Assembly (NCBI GenBank): GCA_964035545.1
Contig: CAXIUT010000090.1
Span: 1 to 25,165 of the forward strand
DNA length: 25,165 nt
Source: Bugula neritina
Lineage: Eukaryota; Bryozoa; Gymnolaemata; Cheilostomatida; Bugulidae
Direction of reading: 5' to 3'
The number at the start of each line of letters is the position of its first letter. The first letter of the stretch is position 1. Positions 9,060 to 17,738 of the stretch are shown in pieces. The notes beneath the pieces were generated by a model that was not told the origin of the DNA, did not search any database, and worked only from the letters and a program-made list of their open reading frames with translations. The position numbers and the translations under genes are program-made.

Positions 9060-11339
9060 TCATTCGATCTACTATATGATAGATTATTGGATTGTATATA
9101 TTTTTTAATTTTAATAAAGACTAATACTGTTTTATAAAATGACAGATTTTTAATGTTTTTATTCCATAAAATTTTATAAACTTCTAAAACTTGGTTTTTT
9201 AGATCTATTCGATTCAGTTCTGTTAAATGTAGTAATCTATCTAATAAAATTCATAAATCTAGCTTGATAGTAACTTGGCTGTTGAGCACTTGTATCTTTT
9301 TTACCTAGTATTTTTTTCATCAACTTTTCACTTTTCTTCTGACGATCCCATTTCTGAGATATATCGATCAATGAAATATGATATTATAAATTATTTTAAA
9401 GATTAGATTTTATTTTTTATAACTTAGTCCAAAAGCTAGGTTATTTAGGTTTATTTAACCACTCAACTTTCATAACTAGCAAAGAGTAATCAATAATATT
9501 GAGATCTTTAAGAAAATTTGTATCTATTTTAAGTTGATTAGTTAACATTTTGGCATTATTTGCAGAAATATACAATTTATGTTCCAATTTAATAAAATCT
9601 ATATCTTTTAAAACTACTATTTTTTTACTTGATACCCTATCCTCACTTTATTCATCAAGTAAAACTACTCTATCATCAGTAGATCCCTTCATATCGTAGA
9701 TATTTTTAATCTGGTCATTTTCACAACCTGATATGTTCTTTATTAACAGGACATAGTAGGTACGATACATTTCTTTATGCTAGAGTTTAAACATACCATA
9801 AAATTTACTTATTAAGGTGTGAGGGTGGTTCATAAAATGTTAATAAAATAAAGGTAGTTCTTAGAGCAAGGTCATAAATTACTATTTAGGCACTGTTTTT
9901 AAAATATATTTATTATCTGAACTAAAAAAGAAAAATTAACCACTTCTCCCTCCTCCATTATTATTATTATCTCCTATTTGATAAAACTGATGATTATTTT
10001 TTATCAAATCAAAACTCTAATCAACTCCACGTATTCTATCATGTCTAATCAATGATTTAAATATTTGAGGTGAAAATAAAGTAACCCTACAATCCAGAAA
10101 AGACAAACGAGGCAAAATCAAAGCCTACTGCTAATAATCTAAAACCTCCTTAGAATTTATTCTAAAACTGATATCTTAGTTATAATGTATTTTTTTAATT
10201 ATTTCAGGTTAGTCGTCATCATTCAGATACTAGCGATATGCCATTCTAATGCCAGTTAGAATAGTCATTATCTGAGTTACTTTTAAAAAGTCTATTTCGT
10301 TTTATTCTTCAAGAATGTCAAGTATTTTTTATTTAAGGCCTATATCGTTTCCTTCTAACAACTATTTTTGAGTTAATTTGAGTTAAAGGAGTTATTGTTA
10401 ACGATTTTTCTTAGAAAAGCAGCTTTTAAAAAACTTTTTTATTTTCTTGTTTATTTTTTTATAAAGAAGAATCAATACAATCAAATATACAGACTAAACT
10501 ATTCTTGTAAGGTTAAACAATGTGATTAAAAATAGCAAATGGTATTTAGGAGACGATGATTGACAGTTAACATCTAAAGCAAATATGCCTATCCCATAAA
10601 TTAATTAAATTATTGACATACCAATCGTAAATCTTGTGATAAGTGTGTTTTATTAGTATTTTCTTCTATTTAATGCTGAACTTTAAGGCATATTTCTTTT
10701 AAAAAACCTATAAGTAAAAGCAGCTATAACTGTAAAGATAATAGAATAGACCAATTGTTCAATAGGGTAATAATAAGAAGCTTTTTTAATTCTAATATCA
10801 GTTAATTAACAAATCCCAAATATACTCATTCCTATCCATTCTATATCCAGGCTATCAAAACAACTATGAAGGAAACAGTCAAAGATGATATATGTTTACA
10901 TTTAACATTAAACCATTTGTCTTTATATTTATAAAATTACTTGATTTAATCGATGGATTTACATTCAAAATGACATGAATCAAAAACTGAACTAAATATA
11001 TATTTCTAGATCCATAATAAAAAGCTAAAAATAATCCAATTGTCAAACAAAATGATGGAAAATTGCTAGGCATTTATGTACTATCAGCATAATATGTGTA
11101 AAAGACTAAATAATCACAATATTACTAGCACATGAAAAAAGACAAATATTGCAGATCAGATATCCAATAAGCAACGCAAAAATAACATCTTCAGGAGAAT
11201 GAGTAAATAACCGATACTTGATAAATACTATAATAAGGAGTAATTGGATGACTATTAAGATAGGACAAAGAACTAGAAAGATATATCTGTCTATTTGGTG
11301 GAGTTGAGCTATAGGCCTTAGTAAGATAAGATTTACCAT
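9060..11339 (-). CDS. Seven-helix receptor fused to phosphatidylinositol phosphate kinase (GPCR-PIPK type)
   Basis: The C-terminal half is a clear PIP kinase catalytic domain. In order it has a glycine loop with GRSGQFFFFSSD followed by the ILK lysine, NHPHTLISKFYGMF, YDMKGSTDDR, LKDIDF, FLKDLNIIDYSLLVM, and finally LIDISQKWDRQKK with the terminal YYQARFMNFI. It should phosphorylate a phosphatidylinositol monophosphate at the membrane. The N-terminal half, about 330 residues, holds six to seven hydrophobic helices, as in GPCR-PIPK proteins of Dictyostelium (RpkA) and oomycetes. A 26-nt intron (11081-11106) is required. A second, 23-nt intron (10940-10962) gives a good reading, but near 10880-10900 the frame must still shift by one base and no short intron does it. 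Expected length is about 745 residues. The start ATG 11339 follows an in-frame TGA. The gene ends in a Gln/Ile-rich tail at TGA 9060-9062. Confidence 0.82.
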
Positions 11340-11695
11340 ATTTGATTTAAGTTTTTTTATAAAGATTAGTCATTCAGCTAAGAACATTTCAAAGTATGAG
11401 CTTAGTCGTAGTCAAGGCAAGAAACGTTGAATATTATTATCAGAATAAGGATACTCTGTAACCTCATCTTGTAGATTCTTATTTATAATTAAACTAATAA
11501 CAATATGAATATTTTCTAAATATATTAAGGCTAAAGATAATTTGAATAATTTAAATATATTTTAGAATATCAAGTCATAAAAATGAACTAAATATATTAA
11601 AGTAGGTTGAGTATATAACAGTAGGTTAAGTATAAAAAGAAAATAGTTTCTGATTTATATCTCTAGAAAGTTCCTTTGTATCTAGCTACAACTAT
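11340..11695. other. 356-bp interval without a certain gene
   Basis: This AT-rich spacer lies between divergent genes, the receptor-kinase (-) and the endonuclease (+), so it should hold both promoters. A 49-codon plus-strand frame runs from ATG 11396 to TGA 11543-11545. It shows some protein-like composition but no recognisable motif, and I do not call it a gene. Two 15-base direct copies, AGTAGGTTGAGTATA and AGTAGGTTAAGTATA, lie at 11601-11615 and 11620-11634. Confidence 0.55.
11601..11634. repeat. Short imperfect direct repeat upstream of the endonuclease gene
   Basis: Two 15-base copies (14 of 15 bases equal) are separated by four bases, about 60-95 bp upstream of the start at 11697. They could be a promoter element or a local slip duplication; nothing else supports a function. 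Confidence 0.5.
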
Positions 11696-11696
11696 C

Positions 11697-12614
11697 ATGA
11701 ATAGAAAGTTTTCAATTTTCAATAAAATTTTAGTCAAAAGAATAAGTATTATTAATAGGCCATTATATCAATCAAGCAGCTTTTTTAAATAATCAAAAAA
11801 AGATGTCTAAAATAAAAATAAAATAAATATTAGTTGGTGGAATGTTGGAGGACTTCAGTCAATTCTATCCAAAAATAAATTAATTCCTTTCATAGAATAA
11901 ACCAAACCAGATTTAATGTGTATCGGATAAACTAGAGTATGGTAATAAAAATAAAAATACTAAAACTTCAAAAACAAATTTCCTCCTTAATATAAACTAT
12001 ATTGGAATTATACAAAAAATAAAACAGCTAATACAACAGGAATTTTAATTCTATCGAAATATAAAGAAGAACCATTGAATATCATCCGAGATTTTCCTCA
12101 TAAAGATTAAAGATTTAATGAAAGTAGAATATTAACCTTAGAATATTAATCTTGTTTCGTAGTAGCAGTATATTTACCTTACACAGGCACTTCAAGCTAA
12201 CGTTGGAGATTTAGAATTAATTATTATGATTTGGCATTTATTGAGTATATGAGAAGTTTACTTAGTAAGAAAGCTGTTATTATAGCTGGAGACCTCAATG
12301 TTGTCCATGATAGATATAGAGATATAGAATATCATAAGACATCAGCTGGTAGAAGTGGAAATTATTCAAAATAAACTAATAATAATCTAAAAACTCTTCT
12401 AAATTTACCATTTATTGATACATTTAGATTCCAATATCCAAAATAAAAGAAGTATACAAGCTTTTACATTAATAAAGATGGAGCTAGAAAAGGATCAAGG
12501 ATAGATTATATACTGATGAGTAAATCTTTCTTTTTGTATAAAGCTAAAATTCACGATAATATCTAAGGAGGAGGAAATCATTGTCCTATTTCTGCTTTAC
12601 TTAAATTGAAATGA
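11697..12614 (+). CDS. ExoIII/APE-type endonuclease family protein, probably mitochondrial, with altered catalytic residues
   Basis: This 305-residue intronless frame has the fold landmarks of exonuclease III/AP endonucleases: SWWNVGGL (Asn metal site), PDLMCIGQTRV, GILILSK, ESRILTLEY, VYLPYTG (active-site Tyr), GDLNVVHD (Asp and Asn), a helix ending in IDTFRFQYP, then RIDYIL and NHCPI. The family cuts DNA at abasic sites and removes 3' blocks. Two catalytic acids differ. The metal-binding Glu of the usual LQET motif is Gln here (codon TAA), and the Asp of the usual SDHCPI is Asn. The first 35 or so residues are basic, hydroxylated and free of acidic residues (MNRKFSIFNKILVKR), a typical mitochondrial presequence. 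The in-frame ATG at 11697 fixes the start. Loss of nuclease activity, with retained DNA binding, is a reasonable inference but not proven. Confidence 0.85.
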
Positions 12615-12911
12615 ATGATAAATCATCTTTTTATTATAATTGTTTTCCCTTTTTAAATTGTTTAAGATTATTGGAATATATATAAAATTAAACAAAAATA
12701 CTGTGAATATAAAATCCTCTTAATTTTATATCCAAATTTAAGACAATACACATCTTGGAATCATACAGGACGACCCAGAAATCCAAAATAAGGCTGGAGA
12801 TTCAACTACATATTGACAAGCAATGAAATAGAAATCAATTAGGCCAATATTTTCGATTTACAAGAAGGAAGTGACCATTGTCCAATAGCAGCATACTTAT
12901 CAATACATTGA
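12615..12911 (+). pseudogene. C-terminal fragment of a second ExoIII/APE-type copy
   Basis: Directly behind the stop of the preceding gene, and in the same frame, a 98-codon frame starts at ATG 12615. Its first half has no resemblance to the family. Its second half, from about 12730, reads RQYTSWNHTGRPRNP, then GWRFNYILTS and GSDHCPIAAYL, which are the last three blocks of an AP endonuclease. The upstream catalytic blocks are missing. It keeps the canonical SDHCPI that the full gene has lost, but the usual R-x-D-Y has Asn for Asp. It is not a copy of the neighbour's end but of a different paralogue. A 5'-truncated remnant is the simplest reading. Confidence 0.7.
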
Positions 12912-12937
12912 ATGATTTTACATATCATCATAAATAA

Positions 12938-13804
12938 TCAATCAATTTTAATAGGATCATCTAATGTCACTCTTCCTAACTTCCCTTCTCTAAAATTTAT
13001 TATTATCCGATCAAAAGCAGCATCATAATCAAATAACTGATGCTTACCACGAATATTATCCAAATAATCTGTCACGTTCATTGGCTTATCTATCCTCAAA
13101 TTCTTCCAATACTTATCATTCTTATCAGCCTCGCATTGCTCTATTATATAACTAACTATTTTCTATTTAGATACTATCGACTCCTTGATCAACCCCAAAA
13201 CAGCCATCTTCATGCCCAACTCCTTCGGTATCACACTAGGTATCATCACCCCAGGAGTATCAATCAAAAAAATCAAAGGATTACTCAATATCTTAAACCC
13301 ATGCACTGATTTAGTAGTAGCCACAGACGCAGTAGCCTTAGCACTAGCTTTTTTATTCTAGAGATCAGATATACTTCTCAACTGATTAATCAATGATGAC
13401 TTCCCAACATTGGGTATCCCACATATCATCAACCACAATCCAACCTGCTTATATTTATATTTATGATTCTCTTTGAAATAAGCCAGCATTCGTCGCATAT
13501 CATCATGTTTTGTAGAACTTACAGCAAAACATTTTATCCCATAATCATTATAATCAGATATTATCTTGTCTGTCTTAACTTGATCACATAAATCGTATTT
13601 GTTGAATATTATTATTTTCTATTTTTGGTTGCGTTTTATTATCTAATCGAATTATGGATTGCGACTGCAGTATGGTATCCTTGCATCTCTTATCTACAAA
13701 AATACATCTGTCTTATGCACGTTTTATTATATCAGTCTTAAAGCTTTTCTCATATGCCCTGGAAACCAATTAATATGATCTTTTAAAGAGCTGATCACCT
13801 TCAT
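12938..13804 (-). CDS. MTG1/RbgA-type circularly permuted GTPase (mitochondrial ribosome assembly)
   Basis: This 288-residue intronless protein has GTPase motifs in permuted order: G4 NKYD (residues 68-71), G5 with AVSS (about 94-97), G1 GIPNVGKSS (129-137), a Thr-rich switch I region and G3 DTPG (182-185). The N-terminal INWFPGHMRKA and DARIPYCSRNP are hallmarks of the YlqF/RbgA/MTG1 branch. Members act in late assembly of the large subunit of bacterial and mitochondrial ribosomes. The C-terminal domain (KPMNVTDYLDNIR, FREGKLGRVTLD) matches the helical RNA-binding part of the family. The gene starts at ATG 13804 and ends 26 bp from the endonuclease fragment on the other strand. There is no long presequence, but MTG1 proteins often have short ones. 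Confidence 0.93.
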
Positions 13805-13843
13805 TGATAAGCAATAGTTTAATTTAATTATAATTATAAATAA

Positions 13844-15214
13844 ATGAATACTCCCAAATACAATATCAATATGGGTCGAAATGCAGTGAGTCCAAGTCCC
13901 ATTCGCAGCAACACAAAAGGAAGATACTTCTCAATGGATGAAGTTAACAAATTACTAAAGACCTCAATATAGCCAAAACTACATTTTCTAATGGAATAAT
14001 TATAAGATCGACAACACATCATAGCTAAACTAAATAACAAACTAAACTAAAACGATTAAAAATTATTACAACAAAATACCATAATATAAACCTACCTAAA
14101 AAAGAACAAAAATCATCAAGATCACAACCACATAATAGGAACTATCAATCAATTGATCAATGATAAAATAAAACAATTCAAATAAACTATTCAAAATCAA
14201 ATAAAATCTATCAGCAAGAAAGTATAAACTTAATTTGACTATAGAAAGATATAAAATGTTATTAAATAGGAAATATAGCATATTAAAAATAATGTTAATT
14301 AATTTATTGATACTAATAAGAAAAAAAGTAACATGTATTGGCAAAAAATCAAATAAGCTCTCAATAAAATCAATTCGAAAATATAACATACAGAAAAAGG
14401 GATCATCAATGTCAATAATAAGTTAGATCAGTTTCAACAACTAAGAAATAAAGATAGAGAAACTATCAAGTAAATACAAAATTCAAAAAATGTTGTTAAA
14501 AATTTAATACAACTCAAAAAGAGTGTATAAAATATATATGGAAACTATCAAGCTGTACTTATACTTCAAAAAAACCTCAAACAAAAAATATAAGAACAAA
14601 ATCTATAATCTATCTGGCACTAGCCTTCCTCGTTTCTCAAATCATCTTCTAAAATGATTCTTCCTCAATAAGATATAGTTGCCTTGTAGTATTCAAAATA
14701 ATATATAACTAATAATAATCAACAAGCCTTTGATTAGTGGAAACCTTATTAAAATATAACGTAACCAATGGTTTCACCTTTAAAAAATTATGATAAAAAT
14801 AAATCAGTTAGCGATGTCTTCAACCTTCAAAAAACATCTCCTCTCAATCCAAAATAAACATCTTAACTCTTCTCCCTAAACACCTCAAATCAAATAGTAG
14901 CCAAAAACAATAACTCTACCTTTTTACTCAACTATTCCCTTGAAACAAGAAAATAAATGTCTCATGACCTGAAATAAAGATTATTAGAGCTAATATAAAC
15001 TAAAAATTTATCAAAACCTCTATAAATAAGATATGACTAACAAATAAACTACCTCAAAACTATCGATGGTAACTACCTGTTTGATATCAAAGGAAATATG
15101 TTCAAAATCAATCTACAAGAACTAGATATACTTTAAAGCTAAGGTATTGTAGTAAAAACTAAAGGAAAAAGAAATTTATCGCAATCATCAAAAATAAAGA
15201 AAACTAATTGTTGA
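13844..15214 (+). CDS. Coiled-coil protein of unknown function
   Basis: This 456-residue frame has no TGA and needs no intron. The N-terminus is short, Ser/Pro/Asn-rich and contains GRYFSMDEVNKLL. It is followed by about 200 residues of Gln/Lys/Asn-rich helix with heptad-like hydrophobic spacing. A Ser/Asn/Pro-rich linker follows, then a compact C-terminal segment (DGNYLFDIKGNMFKINL). No enzyme motif, signal peptide or membrane helix is seen. It looks like a structural cytoskeletal, basal-body or ciliary protein, but that is inference from composition. It starts 39 bp from the divergent MTG1 gene and ends 8 bp from the convergent coiled-coil gene. Confidence 0.78.
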
Positions 15215-15222
15215 TCAATCAT

Positions 15223-17103
15223 TCATAACTTATAATCACCTTTTCTCTTAGCCTATATATTTTTCATCTTCTTAACTGTCTATTTCAATTTAGAATTCAA
15301 CACCATCTTCATCTACCGCTCCTTCCGACTCCTCTAAATATCCTCATTCAGCTTCTTAAACATCTACAAACTAGTCTTATCCAAGTTGTTTATATAAGTT
15401 GTGTACTTATTCTTTTATTCATCCATTTTCTCTCTCATCACAACCTATTGAGTCTCAATCTCAGTATCAACGATACCTATTTTCTACTTCAATATTTTAA
15501 TTTGATCAGACCAATGCTTTCCTATCTAATCATTTTTCTATTTTTATCTATCAGCAAGTTATCCCTCTTTGGTTTTTAAACTAATAACTTCTGCCTGATA
15601 CTCTAGTTACTTTTTCTTTAGATATTAACATTATTGTTGTAGCTAATTGTATTAATCTTCAACAGATTATCTTACGTCACTTATCTTTTTAGCTTGTTAA
15701 TTTTATTGATTTTCTTTGTTCATCCATGATTGCATTCCTTTTCTTAGACTCTTAAGTTCATACTAAAAACTCTATTTTATACCTTTTATTTTTGCATCAG
15801 TTTCCTTTTTAAGAGCACTTTCATATATTTGATTCTAAGTTGCTATTTTTTCAGCTAAATCTTCATAATTATTCTCATTTTATGTTTTGTATTTTGTAAA
15901 TATGGCCTTCTTTTTTTGTTTAAGATTATTTTATTGTTCTTATTTATATGTTTTCAGTTTTAATGCGTATTTATTTCTAATTGCTTGCTCTTCCTTTTCT
16001 GACTGTTTACTAAGAGATGAATTAAGTTCTCTAATTTCTTGTTCATATCTTGATTTAATATTTTGAACTTAATTGACATGATTGATCACAAACTATTTAT
16101 TTTTAGAATTAAAATCGTTATTTTATGCTTTTCTTTTCTCCTCAAGCTACCTTACTTCAGCCTCTTTTCCACACTTAAGCTTCAATCTTTAAGCATTATA
16201 AAATTAAACCAACTTATCTGTTAATCTATGATATTGTTCATTTGATTTCTAATGAATATGAATCTTTTACTCTTCAATTCCGTCTGATATTGACTTTTTT
16301 ATCTGCTTTAAATTACTTTCATATTGATTATTCATCTATTTACTATATTCATTTTTAATATTTTAGTACTTTTATTATATCTTTTGTATTTATTTCTTAC
16401 TGCTACTCACTATTCTTTGAATCTATGGTTATAACCCCTTTAAGGTATTTTATGTTATTTCTTATAGCTTTTTAGCCTCCCATCTTTACTTCCTTTCTTG
16501 CTAGTTTTTCTACCAAATCTATCTCTGCTTTTTAAGATCAAGTTCAAAATTTTCTTTTATTTTCTTTCTATTAAGAGTAATATTATTTTTCTTTTGATTC
16601 AGTTCTTACATTCTGTTAATAATATCTTCTTTTTCATTTGTTAATTTTTCTACATGTTCAAGATGCCTTTGACATCTTTATTCCTCCATTTTTATTTTTT
16701 CTTTCTTTTAACCAGCTAATCTAACTTTTAAATGTTCAGTCATTTATTCTAAAGCATCAGCCTATTTTTTATAAGATCTATTCCAATTATTTAAACTATC
16801 TTCTTGAAATGATATTTCAAGTTGTAAAGACTCAAGACTTCCTCTTAGCTAAATTATTTTCATTTTAGTATTTTGAAGCTGATCCATATCTTCAAGATAT
16901 CTATGATGCTTCAAATCAATTTGTTGAGCATAGTTATCTATTTGATATTAATTTTATTTCTAAAGTGAGATAGGAGTCTCGTTGATTATCATCTTTTACA
17001 AATTTTTGCGTTTTTCTTTAATGAGGTTATCAAGTAGACCTTTTTTTGATTTTTATTCTTTGTATTGAACTATCTTCTTTTATAAGTCAGGTTTCATAGT
17101 CAT
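15223..17103 (-). CDS. Long coiled-coil protein, probably cytoskeletal or ciliary
   Basis: This 626-residue frame is uninterrupted and intronless. Nearly the whole length is charged helix (Gln, Lys, Glu) with heptad spacing, and there is no signal peptide, membrane segment or catalytic motif. The N-terminus starts MTMKPDLQKKIVQYKEQ. Mid-protein stretches such as RLTDKLVQFYN and RYEQEIRELNSSL are typical parallel coiled coil. Proteins of this kind are common in ciliate basal bodies and axonemes. No specific CFAP/CCDC family could be assigned by eye. Its stop TGA is separated from the convergent neighbour's stop by eight bases, leaving essentially no 3' untranslated space. Confidence 0.8.
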
Positions 17104-17177
17104 CAAATTTAAATTATAAAAATATATCAATAAATTAGCAATAAAAAACATCAAAACATATTTATAATTACAATTTA

Positions 17178-17534
17178 TCATTATTTGCTGATATCTTTTG
17201 ATTTTTATTAAGATTATGTATTTTATTTCAGCTAATTTTTCTGAAGATTATCCGATGATAAAAAGGCAGGTTCGATATGAAGAGGCATAGCTAGACCAAC
17301 ATACTTGGCTACTTTTTAAATTTTAGATTTTTGATCTCTAATAACTCCAATTTGAAAAAATTATAAATACTCACGATGGATTTGTAAACTTTACATATAT
17401 CGATAGATTGGATCAACTTGACGACTATCTAGAGAATCAAAGTTAGCCTGATCGAACATCTATTTAGTTATTAGATGGTTTGTTTCAGGAGTATACTTAG
17501 TAAATAGTTAAAGTAACTTTTGATATTTCCTCAT
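17178..17534 (-). CDS. Small protein of unknown function next to the internal telomere block
   Basis: The frame runs from ATG 17534 to TGA 17178-17180 and encodes 118 residues without introns. It is mixed charged and hydrophobic, with motifs such as FTKYTPETNHLI, SRQVDPIYRYMQSL and VAKYVGLAMPLHIEP, then a Gln/Lys/Ser tail. The basic, hydroxyl-containing start (MRKYQKLLQLFTK) could be a mitochondrial presequence. The length and style fit small ciliate-specific mitochondrial subunits, but I cannot name it. The overlapping plus-strand frame that runs into the telomere repeats reads less like protein and is probably a shadow. The start lies about 74 bp from the G4T2 block, as expected for the last gene before a chromosome end. 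Confidence 0.7.
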
Positions 17535-17607
17535 AATTAACTTTATAAATAAAGTAGAATAAACCTTATTTAAATAATAATTAATATATTTAGTAATTAT
17601 TATTAAA

Positions 17608-17701
17608 GGGGTTGGGGTTGGGGTTGGGGTTGGGGGTTGGGGTTGGGGTTGGGGTTGGGGTTGGGGTTGGGGTTGGGGTTGGGGTTGGGGTTGGGGTTGG
17701 G
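17608..17701. repeat. Interstitial telomere block, GGGGTT repeats
   Basis: About 94 bp of nearly perfect GGGGTT lie inside the window, G-rich strand reading rightwards, the orientation of a right chromosome end. One unit has five G (17632-17636). To its left comes AT-rich spacer and a complete gene, like a normal subtelomere. To its right unique coding-like DNA starts immediately (GGGTATC). No CCCCAA partner block is present, so it is not a simple head-to-head fusion of two telomeres. Confidence 0.97.
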
Positions 17702-17738
17702 TATCAAAACTGTTCATCTTTTCTTATCATAACCTAAA

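Noticed and set aside
6655-9066. Recurrent GATCGAAC-like octamers near gene ends
   Set aside because: They occur both inside coding frames and between genes, with no constant position or strand; TCGA is simply common here.
11396-11545. 49-codon plus-strand ORF between the receptor-kinase and endonuclease genes
   Set aside because: Too short and without recognisable motif or supported splicing; left in the intergenic entry only.
13834-14389. Minus-strand ORFs with hydrophobic residues
   Set aside because: They lie antisense to the uninterrupted 456-codon coiled-coil gene; the hydrophobic look comes from reading Asn/Lys/Gln codons backwards.
17508-17717. Minus-strand ORF with a long Gln-Pro/Thr-Pro repeat
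   Set aside because: It is translation of CCCCAA repeats, not a gene. Its last residues overlap the true small gene, which starts at the internal ATG 17534.
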